From positions 4,478,284 through 4,542,283 of the forward strand of contig CM074190.1 in assembly GCA_037179385.1 (NCBI GenBank): a stretch of 64,000 nucleotides of DNA, in the 5' to 3' direction. This document shows positions 47,501 to 59,500 of this stretch, one piece after another. The notes under the pieces are model-generated. The model worked only from the letters and a program-made list of their open reading frames with translations, was not told where the DNA came from and ran no database searches. How positions within the stretch are numbered: the stretch's first letter is position 1; every line of letters begins with the position of its first letter. The DNA comes from Holothuria scabra (Eukaryota; Echinodermata; Holothuroidea; Aspidochirotida; Holothuriidae). A program made the position numbers and the translations under genes.

Positions 47501-50500
47501 TCTATTAATTCTTTTAAGGATGCTTTGAAAACTTATCTTTTTAGGAAATCTTTTTCTTGATTTTTGTACTTTGTAAAGCGCCATTGAGTGTGTTTCATCA
47601 CAGTAATGTGCGCTATATCAAGTTTTGCAACCTTAACCTTAACAGTCTCCCTGAGTGGGTTGTTAATTCCACTTCAGTCAACTGCTTCAAGATTAACATT
47701 GACAAGTATTACCATGACAGCGGCAGGATCTGATTGTATTGGGTTTGTTTAGTCTTTGTTTGGATTAGGTGTTGGTTTGGGTCTGTTCTATAGGGCATCT
47801 TATGGGGTTTTTACCCTCCTTTGCCCTTAAACTTGTTATGTTATGTTATACTTCTGATCTATTGCCAAGGTGCAAAGGTTACTTTTAGTGAAAGCACCCA
47901 CAAACTTTTTAGGGGTTTGACCTATAGTGTTCTGTTATCACTCATTAACTGTAATTATGTGTGCCAGAGAGAATATTACTGTAGTTTTATTTAGGTTTTA
48001 ACTTTTGTGAGATTAAGGCAACATTAAGATATCTGAACATGAAAAATATTGCAAGGTTCTTCAAAATACCTCCTTTTTCATATACAGTATGCTTATTGTA
48101 GATACAGTAGGGTTTGTGCTTACACCCTTTGAGAGTAAGGGTCTTTTAATGGGTCAGTTGTCAAGCCTTGTATAAAGTACTTGAATGTCATAATCTGTTT
48201 TGCTGCAGTGTTACTCTGCTCATTGGAAAGTCTATGTAGATGCACACTATATAGTCATCTGACAATCTTTGGATCATGACTGGTTGTGCCTTACTCTACA
48301 AGCTTTGTTACAGTACCATTTCAATAAGTATTTGCTTTATTTAGACAGAGATTAATGGAAATGGGATTTTAATATTATATGATATCAGATTTGAAAGGAG
48401 AGCTTAAAGGGCACTGAACAGTACTTCGCAGACATGACAAAGATTTACATCTTAACACTATTCTCCTGTTTAATTGAAAATGCTTGACTGGAATAATCTG
48501 ATACATACCAGTGTTACAGCTGTCTCAGCATTGTAGCATATAATGACAGTACACTGGTGCCTACAGAACATTAAAAGGAAGTGATTTTAAATGGAAAATC
48601 TGTTCATTTTTGTTAACAAATTTTGAAGGTTAGAAATTTCTCTTGGCCCTTTAAGCAATACAGATTAGTCTTGTTATCATGGCGAAATCCCTGAAATTAG
48701 GAAAATGTTATCCCTCACCCCACACAGGGTTTATGAATTGTGCAATATTCCATAATTTTTAGAATTAGAAAACCCATTTGAAATTGAGTTTCCAAGTGAT
48801 AGGTATTATGAACAGTTGCTCTACAAAATATGCAGAGCTGTGTGGTACTAATTGATGCAGTTACTTATCAAGTGCTTTCACAATATGTACTGTAACCAAA
48901 CTATGACAATCACCTAAACTAAGTTTTCAATGCCAGTTGCATCGCTCATGTCAGAAAAGCTTTATTTAACTGAGTAATTTGTTTTTCCATATTTAATCTA
49001 GGTTAGCTGGATGTTATGAAAACCTTGATGGTGGCAACACTGCTGATGCCTTAGTTGATTTCACAGGTGGCGTGGCTGAATCTATTGACCTGCAAAATCA
49101 GACAGATAACTTCCTCACCAATGAAGCAAAAGCAAAGGAACTCAGATCAAACATGAAAAAATGTGCTGAACGGAAGTTTCTGATGAGTGCATCCATCAAG
49201 GTGAGAATCTCTTAAATGACATTCCTTGAAAGAATTATGTTAAAGGAGGATTGATGGTCTTGAAAGAACTGATCATCTCACTTGGTAACAGAGGCAGTTA
49301 GAATTCTTGACTCTTTGTTACATTTAGCCCTTCTTCCTTTATAATTTGAAACATAATATCAGTGTATTCACAATATCCTCATATTTTGTGTGGTAAAGGT
49401 TTTCACTTTCATTTCTCGAGATATGGGTGTCCTGCATGATATCATGTCATGAGGTTAGGTTAGTGTTAAAGACATTACGAAAGGTTGTGGTTAGAAGTCT
49501 TGAGACTTAGTATTATGCATGATGTATCAACAATTGGACGTGGTACTAGCCTGCAAGCCCCAGAAAAGAAGTTACACCAGCCTGTTACAAGTTTTATTGA
49601 CACTAGCCTGTTACAAGTTTTATCGACACTAGCCTGTTACAAGTTTTATCGACACTAGCCTGTTACAAGTTTTACAACACTAGCCTGTTACAAGTTTTAT
49701 CGACACTAGCCTGTCACAAGTTTTATCAACACTAGCCTGTTACAAGTTCTATGTGCTTGAGGGGGTATGGCCTATTTGAAGGAAGCATGGGTGATGCTAT
49801 ATGTGACAGCAAGGCTGCACATTTTACTGGTATGTCTTTTTTGACTGATCAAAGGGTCCTGGGTAGGACTTTAAATTGCATCCTCTTGTGGAGTTTGTGG
49901 AAATGATGTTACCCTTCTCTACAACTACCTCTTGGCCCCTGGATACTCTTTTGGAAGGTCCACTGGTATTTTTATCTCAGTGTCTTTGTCATGATGTCCC
50001 TGCCTTTTGTGGGTTGGGGGTGTAAAATATCCCTGCGATATTCCCCACCTGTTGTAAGAAGCGACTAAAGGGGAGGACTAGATCTAATGCATCATATTTG
50101 AAACCAGACATAAACTTGAACCATAGTTGAAACTTTCATTGAACTTAACCTTTGTATATTGCTACACTATATATAACACAGTCATGTTAATGTGTCATGT
50201 ATCTCCTCGTGACAGACTGCATGGTCAAGAGGTTAGAGTGTCCGACTTGCAGCCAGGAGATCTGGAACTTAGCTCCTGGCCATGTCATACAGCAGACTTT
50301 AAATATGTAACCTTCTGCCATTTTGCTTGGTGATTAGCATTAGAAGTGAAGTGGGGAAAAGCAAGTTGATGATCCACAACTGGAAAAAAAGACCTAGGCC
50401 TGACTTAAAAAAACCTCTTTTAACTGAGTAACCCATCTAACTAATTGATCACATTGAACATGTAACTAGAGTATACAAAGTGCAGCCAAAAATTGTGAAT

Positions 50501-53500
50501 AAATGACCATACGTTCCTAAGAGTGGTGTGGGTCATGCAACAGCATCTTTACTAGTTACTTCCAAATTTCAGGAACATCATTTTTACTAAGCCTTTGCAC
50601 TTCTATTGACATAAAACTGCAAGTTAAAACTGTACTGCCCCTGCGGTGTTCTTTGTTTGTTGAAGAATATTATTCGAAAGTTACTCAAACTCACTTGTTA
50701 TATTCCTCTCATTACAAGAGATCTCACCACTTCAAAGGCTTTCTGGGGTAAGATCAGAATTATGAAAGAAATTTATTTATCATATCATCAGTGCTGAGTA
50801 TTGAGTTCACATTGCTATGGTTCTTTTGCTATTCTTATGCTTAAGAATACATTTGCATGCTGTGTTGTTAGTTTAATGTAAAGGTTAATACAAAGCCAGT
50901 GCATATAAAACATACTTGAGTAAATACGTTTGCCATTGTGTTTGCTTGAATCTGGGTTCCCACCAGTTAGGTAAAACCTTGAAAGTCATGAAAAATTATG
51001 TTTGGATTTTAAAGGCCTTGAATCTCATGAAAGGATTTAGCTTGCTTAAAATCCATGAAATTGCCTAATATTTGAAAAAATCATTACTTAAAGCTCACGT
51101 CATCCTGACTTCTATATTCTGTGATTAAATACCACAGAGTACATTGATAGACCAGCTACAATCCCCAACAAAACAAATGAAACAAAATGGCTGGTACGAT
51201 GACAAAATGCACTCACGATCTCCCAAACTTCCCTTGGAACCCCCTCTATCCCCTTTCAATGTTGTGTCTTAGCTGATAGTTAAAAGGTTGTAGCCAACAT
51301 TGAAAGGGGGATCGGGGAAGGTGATTTGTTTCATTTACTTTTGTTGGGGAGTGTCTCTGGTACATATAGCTATCATAGAGAGTATATGGGATGACAGTAA
51401 AGTTAAATTGCAATTGCTGCAAAAAAGGGAGAAAATTGAAGGGGCATGATTAATAATTGCGGTGTGCAAATTTTGAATTGTAGTTTCCAAAGAAAGGCTC
51501 TAAGAGATATTTTTGTGGGGGAAGGGGGTTTAGCTCTTTCTGTCATATGTGATTTGAATATTAAAGGCCACATTCACATCGATGAAATCATTGAGTCTAC
51601 GTACAACAAGAAGAATTTTAAAGAAAATTTTTCATGCTGAAGGTACATGTTTGAAACATTGAATTTGTATTTGGTCTGGAGCTACCACAAGGGATGGGGG
51701 ATGAGGCTGCAGTAAGAAGGGGGGTGTTCATTTGGTATGATTGACTTGCTACAAAATGGGGCGGGAGAAGGTTAATATGAGAGTTGTGAAGACAGAGCTG
51801 CCAGTCAATGCTTTGTAAACAAATTTCTCAGGTTCTTGGAGAAAATTCCAAATGGTTGTGATGTTCATTTGGGTGGAGCAGGGTAGCACATGGGGTATTT
51901 TTTTGTCTTGACATTTTTGGCCGAATCATGATGCATGACATATTTCAAGAATGGGAGTTACGCGTTCAAGGAAAGTCATTTATTTTTCTTTATGTACATT
52001 TATTTACAACGGATTTAAGTTTGCTTAGATTGGCATCTTTGGACGAGCTGCTGATTACTGAACTTTTATCTGTACCATTTTTCTTCGTTTTTTTCTCAAT
52101 AGTCTTACAAAGCTAAGATTACTGCATTTACATATTACCTCTTCTTTACAAGAAGAACATGCTTGGGTGGACTTTTCATGAAATATGAAAGACATATTTG
52201 AATAAGGGCAAGTGGTAAAAGTAAACTTAAATGATTGGGAAAGATCTGAAGTCAGCTGAGCTATTTTCTGAACCCGACGGTAAAGTAAAACCCTGCATTG
52301 AAAGCAATGCTGTTTGTAGGGTGAACAAAAAGGTAAAGGAAAGGTAATGTATACATGGAATTCTGCAAGAACGAGGGCGTCTCAAATGAAGAGCAAGCAA
52401 AACACAAAAACAAAATAAGAACAAAAAGCCTGCTGACTTATGAAGGGTCCCAAGTCATTTTAGTCAGGGCTAAAGATAAATTCGAGATGCAAGCATTTGA
52501 CAAAAATTTAATAGCGTTCACATTACAAAATTTTTCTTCAATAACTTGCAATATTACATGCCTTTATTATTATACATCTTTCAGTTAAAATTTTGTGTGG
52601 TTGTTCTGTAAAGGAACTTGTTTCGAATATGGCCCATTTAATGCAAAACATTATAGTTGGCTGAGATGAACAACAAAACAGATATGGAAAAACTGTGTAG
52701 TCAACTCCCTCTTAGACCTATGCTTGGATGAGGTAGTAAAATAGACATTTTAGCATGTCTGATACTCAGTTGTACCTTTCTAGTAATTGTACATTTCCTT
52801 TGACACCCGTTGAAGATCTATTGTGTAACACTCTCCTTGCCGCCCCCAGCCCCCTTACTTTTCAAACGAAGTTTCCATTTGCCTGCTTTTTTCTTTCACG
52901 GCGATATTCACAGTCACATGGGTGCCATTCCCGACATTTGTACAGAAGTTCAGACAATCCCTAACAAAACAAATGAAACAAAATGGCTGGTACTATGACA
53001 AAATGCACTCACGATCTCCAAACTTCCCTTGAAACCCCCTCTCCCCCTTTCAATGTTGTGTCTTAGCTGATAGTTAAAAGGTTGTAGCCAACATTGAAAA
53101 GGGGAGTGGGGAAGGTAACTTGTTTCATTTACCTTTGTCAGGAACTGTAAGTCATGCATTAGTCATGGAGTGCTTTTTGTAAATGTCACATAAAGTCACA
53201 GATTCCGCATGACGGAGAAAGTGTAAATTCATGTTAAAATCATTTTGTTTGTACCTGTCTGGTTTGTTTTCTGTGACTGATGTTACATAAATCAATCTAG
53301 CTTATCTCACTTTCGGAGTGAAATGTCAAAGTAGCACAAACTCCAGTGTAAAAAGGAACCATATATTAAGAAATTTTCTAAAATTGTAATCCAGGACCAT
53401 ATTAGTTGTATGGTGTGTGCTTCAATTTTTCCTGGTTTGATGTAGATTTTTATCAAGAAAATTATGACTGTTTTAACAAATAATTTAGAAGGCAAGTTCA

Positions 53501-56500
53501 TATTATTTCATTGCTTAACATTGTGCAAACAGTGCTTACTAAATATATCTGATACAGCACTCCCAGCAAACAAGTCACTATAACCAAGACATGCAAAATA
53601 CATGCAAAATTGTCTCGTAAAGTTTCACTCTCTTTTATATATGTAAAATGCATGTAGATGCTACAATAGGCATACATTCAGTATTTAACCTCTATTGAGT
53701 ATGAAAGAGGAAGCATAGTGTACTTCCTGAATTTTTGGTTATGTTCTTGCTAATCATTTGTAAATGGTTTTGCGTCATCAGGTGACCTCAGCAGAAGAGA
53801 TGGAGGCCAAGACAGAGAGCGGCTTGATTAAGGGTCACGCTTATGGTATCACTGCAGTCAAGACTGTCAAACTGTCAGAAGATTCAGGCCTAATGGGAAT
53901 GTTCAACAAACAGAAGATATATTTGGTCAGGTTGCGTAACCCGTGGGGTGAAAAGGAATGGAATGGAGCCTGGAGTGATGGGTAAAAATTTCAAATTTAA
54001 ATAATATTTAATATGTTTGGTGTTCATTATCCATTTTGTTTGCATTCTCCTAACCCTCTTGTTACCCCGATTGCCTCAGTTCTTAGCCCCCTCCCCATTG
54101 AATCCTTTTTCTTCTTGGACCTTACCTTTCCATTAATTTTTCTTGCAAAATTAGTCTGCCCAGGTGGTACCAATTGCCCTGCATGTCATACTGTATTGAT
54201 TTTGGTGTTTGTATTCAAAATTTTTGAATGTTTGATGGTGTGAACTAGTAGTACAATGTCAAATGGAAAGTAATATTTAACAGTTTGAAGTAAATCATGC
54301 AGGTGTTAAGTTAATCATGCTGGAATTAAGTAAATCATGCATGCAGAAAGTGAATCATGTAGGAGTGAAATATATCATGCAGGAGTGAGACTGGGTAACA
54401 TTTTGTAAGAATCAGTGGTGTAATAAGTCATTACTTGAATCACTTATTTTTATGAGGGAAGTGACTCTAGGAATTGAATCATAATTTCTCTCATAGAGAC
54501 AGTACAGTGACCTGAGTCAGTGCCTCTACTTGGGTCACATAAAACAAGCCAGTGAGCCACAACTGGAGAAAGACTTGGCTGGCTCAGACTTGAACCAATA
54601 GGTTGGAAACTGGATTGAAAAACTCCCAACTCACTATCAAAAGTGGCAAATGATTCAACTGAGTGCAAAATGGAATGACTCGTTACAACTCTGGTAAAAA
54701 TTAAGCTCACATGTGAGGATATTTTTTTTTTCCTACAGATCAGAAGAATGGAATAAAGTTTCTGAGAGTCAGAGAAAGAGCCTGGGTATAACTTTTGAAG
54801 ATGATGGTGAATTTTGGTACAAATGTGAAATTTTAAAATGTTTTTTTTTTTTGACCCGCATAACACAAACTAATTCCTACTCATTTAGTAAGGGTTTACA
54901 CTCAGATATGTTTTAGTATGAAAGTTGCTTTGAAGTAGTTGTGAAGAGCTTGGTTGTGATGTACAGGAAAGCTGTTCACACTTTCGGATTTATCATTGGC
55001 TGATAAGGGTTGTGACTGTGATATGTACAAATTAGTAGTGGAGTAGCAAATTCATTTCGTGTCAAAGATCAGAGGGACACAACAATTGTTGGTGGAGAAA
55101 GAAGTTATACCCATAATGATCTTATTAAGGAGTATTTATTATTAGGGTTATTTTTCATATGAAGTACTGGAGGATGTGGAAGGGGAACGGGAGGATGGAG
55201 GAGGGGAATGGGAGGATGTGGGAGGGGAAGGAGGGGGGAGTAGGAAGTAAGGTAAAATTTACTGAATAAGTGTTCCTAAAAATGTATTCTAGTAATGGTA
55301 GAGAAAAGAATTAGAGGATTGCTAGAAAATGTAGACTAAATTTGAGCTAAGTATTAGAGAAGGGGAGTAGGAAGTGTGGTCAAATTTACTGATTAAGTGT
55401 TTCTCAAAATGTATTCCTGTAAAGGTAGAGAGGAGAATGAGTGCATTGCTAGAGAATGTCAAGAAAATTTGAGCTAAAATATGAAACCAAAGTCACTCTC
55501 AGTAAACGTATAATTTACCATTCATCCTCTATTTTTCATGATCATTTTATGTGGTGTAATAGTTAATGGTCAGCATCTTAATGGTTTGGTGTGTTTTGTT
55601 CAATTGTAAAGGATGCCTTACGAAGACTTTCTCCGCCACTTCACCAATCTTGTGATCTGCCGGATGCCAAACAAAGCTCTGGTGAGCCTTCAGAGGACAT
55701 GGCATGAAAATCTCTTCAAAGCAGAATGGAAATATGATCCCAACAGAATTTATAATCGTGCAGGAGGATGCATTAATAACAAAGATACATTCCTTCTAAA
55801 TCCTCAGGTACATTTTAATTTACCAGGAACATTTTAATTTCCATTTGTTAGATGAGTACAGATTTGTGCAAAATTGTTTTAGTCTCTTAGCCAATTTTAA
55901 TTACTGTCTGAGCACCTTCTTGAAGTTTGTCATGTAGCCTTAGTAATGTGACTGAAAACTGCAAACAAATCCCAGTTGTTGGCAACATGCTGCCATTTAA
56001 ATGTATCAACTCTTACTTATGGCCAAATTAACATTAAAAGAGCATGTTCAGCTTAAAGGGTATGGCTTTGCCCTTACTTATGGCAAAATGTAAGGGAAAA
56101 TATGGCCACTCTTGTACTAAAGAAGAGCACAAAAATGTTGTGGCACTTCAGAACTCTTGATACTCACAGATAGATAGATAGACGGATGGACGGATGGAGG
56201 GACGGACTGATAGATAGGGATATTTATTCAGCCAGTCGTAAAAATACAATGGAAATGAGTTGAAAACAAGAGCTCATAAAACAGATACAAACAATAAAAC
56301 AATAACTACGACAAGAAACTGGTACACGTAAAAACGTGAGGACATAACACATTAAAAGAAGACAACACAGAGACAACATTCTGTATCTTGAGCTTACTTT
56401 CAAATTTTCCAAAATTTTGCACAAAGTATGTATTAAATGTTGGTCTGTACTTAATAAATACTCTTTAGGTCACGCATGGGACTTTGTATTGCAATGCAAG

Positions 56501-59500
56501 TGCTAAGTAGGAGGAAAGTTGCAGTACAGGGAAAAACCCCATGGTACATTCACGGGAATTTGAACCTCTGCACATGTGCATTACAATGGTGCACAGCTGC
56601 TGGTGAAAACCACTCTACTTATTGACAAACCCTAGAGAAGTTCCATTAATCATTGTCACAGATGTGTAACCTACTTCTGTTAGCATGAAAACATTCTGTA
56701 AATAAAAAACATTTTGGTACTTATGCTGTTATAGAGAAAAATTTGGCCCAAATGCCAAATAACAATTACAGAGGGGTTGAGGGGCAGCATTTAAATAAAG
56801 GGTGTGGTTTTGGGGCCACAATTAACCCTTAACTGTTACACACGGAGCTCGAAACTGCAAGTAGCTACCTGAAAATTCGGCCACAACAACGAGAGAGAAA
56901 ATAGTTTAAGGTCACGGGGTCAATAGCCTACGGAAGCTGATGCGGGATGTGCTATGCCCCCTTTTCCGTCCGCTCCTGAGGCGGGCAAATATGCCCTGAT
57001 TGGAGCACAAGGGTAAACAGTTAATCTAAAGTATCTGCAGCGCAGGGCTGTGCACACACGCAGCGAGAGCGGCCTCAGCTTTGCAGTAAACACACTCCAG
57101 AGACTTATTTTAAATGACAATGACAAAAAAGATGTAGCAAGAGTCTGCCGGGCAGTCCTTTGCAATCTGTATTTGGAAAATGGTCTTTTGTGCTGTATAA
57201 GGGTTACAGCTGTTGTAGTGTTAATCAACTACATGGCTACTTTGTACAGACAGGATTTGTACAGCCACATGACTTTACATTATTTCCTTTTGTTTTTTTA
57301 ATAAACTGTACATAAAATGCCATGGGAAGAAAGTAGTATTTTGAAGAATTTAATTTTTTTTGTTTTTCAGTTTCTTATCAATGTGGAATCAGATAAGGAT
57401 GATATCATGATTTCATTGAGCCAACCAGACAGGAGAGCTGATAAAAGTGAAGCAAATAAGACAATAGGATTCCATGTAATGGAGGTAGGATTATTTACAT
57501 TTATACTTTTTCCTACCACTTTCCCCAAACTGTTGTTTAGCTCTCACTGTGAAGCAAGCAGATGAGCAAACCAGTTGTCAAAAATGTAGATAAATTTGAT
57601 AGTTAATTAATAGCATCTAAATTTCATAACATCCATCAACCATCATCTTTAATTTTAGTTGTCATTTTGATATCCAATACTGCAGATGGCTGCAAACAAT
57701 CTATAACCACAAAATAGTCAGATCAAGTTCAGGTTTTATAGGCTGCTTTACATAGTTTTTGGTAACCATTGCCAGAAAGCATGTAGAATGGTGTGTCATA
57801 CCTTAATTTTTGAAGTATGGAGATGTGATTGTACAAAGCAAACCTCTCCAGAGATTTGCCAATGCAAATTGCCTTTGGAATATCAGATGTTAAATGAGCA
57901 GAGGCTAATATGAGATTGATAATGAGAGTACTAATTGTGTTACAAAGTTGCGTATATTTAGAGTTGTTAAAGAGGCTCAGTGAGTTGATATCGATAACTT
58001 AATGAGAGTCTCAAAGGGTCACTTCCTCATAACAATGCTTATATTTAATGCATAGAAAGTCAAGTTTCAAGTCCAAAAGTCACAGAAAACATTAAAATTT
58101 AGAATTTTCCTGTGTCCTGATTTGTAACAGTTTTGTACATAATAGTGTCTGGTCACGAATTTGTGAAAACCAACTTCAACCGTCAAGTACTCACCACTTC
58201 CCCCAAACTGTTGTTTAGCTCTCACTGTGAAGCAAGCAGATAAGCAAACCAGTTGTCAACAATGTAGATGAATTTGATAGTTAGTTAATAGCATCTAAAT
58301 TTCATAACATACATCAACCATCATCTTTAATTTTAGTTGTCATTTTGATATCCAATATGGCAGATGGCTGCAAACAATCTATAACCACAAAATAGTCAGA
58401 TCAAGTTCAGGTTTTATAGGCTGCTTTACATAGTTTTTGGTAACCATTGCCCGAAAGCATGTGGAATGGTGTGTCATACCTTAATTTTTGAAGTATGGAG
58501 ATGTGATTGTACAAAGCAAACCTCTCCAGACATTTGCCAACGCAAATTGCCTTTGGAATATCGGATGTTAAATGAGCAGAGGCTAATGTGAGATTGATAA
58601 TGAGAGTACTAGTTGTGTTACAAAGTTGCGTATATTTAGAGTTGTTAAAGAGGCTCAGTGAGTTGATATTGATAATTAATGAGAGTCTCAAAGGGTCACT
58701 TCCGCATAACAATGCTTATATTTAGCATAGAAAGTCAAGTTTTAAGTCCAAAAGTCACAGAAAACATTAAAATATTGAATTTTCCTGTGTCCTGATTTGT
58801 AACGGTTTTGTACATAATTTGAAAAAGTGTCTGGTCACGAATTTGTGAAAACCAACTTCAACCGTCAAGTACTCACTCATAAAACAGTTTTTTACATGTA
58901 GGGTATGGGGATTGTCTAAGATAGACCATTTGTCATTGGTATGTGAAGAAAAATTAACAGGTTTGGAAAAATTTTTTGAATTTCATGAACCAACTCAATG
59001 AGCCGCTTTAAATGATAGTGGTCTGTGGTCTGCCAACTCAGTGGTGTAACTGGTTTATTGCATCACACACTGAGTTGAAAATTTACAGTACAAAACTGGA
59101 CCTTGCAGACTTGACTGGTTTGTTGAGGCTTCTTCATGTTAAGGTATACTCCTTTAATTATTGATGACATCCATGACCTATACACCTTTGTGTTTGCCTC
59201 ATCTTATTAAGACATGTTAAATTGTCGAAAGAAAAATCTTCATCTTTTTAGCACCCCAGTTGCGGAGGATTTCCAGACCAATCCTTTGCAGGAGTATTGT
59301 GTGTTGCTCCTTCACAGTGCTTCACCGAAACCATGAGCATCTTCTTCTGGTTAGGCCCTTTCTTGACATTTTTGTTGTAGTGTAGCCTGTTAGGATTTTC
59401 ACGTTTGCAGGATCCTCAAGTATTTCCCAATTAAATACACTAATTTATTTTTTGTGTCAAAAAGGAGCAGGTTTCAGGAAATTAACGTAGCAAAAATCAA

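Noticed and set aside
46089..47528. A single 479-residue reverse transcriptase gene
   Set aside because: The protein changes LINE family at 46310, and the first LINE's missing C-terminus resumes at 47644. It is two nested pseudogenes.
50215..50290. Functional tRNA gene
   Set aside because: A- and B-box-like words are present, but the acceptor stem and cloverleaf are not intact, and the SINE core follows at fixed distance as in the other copies.
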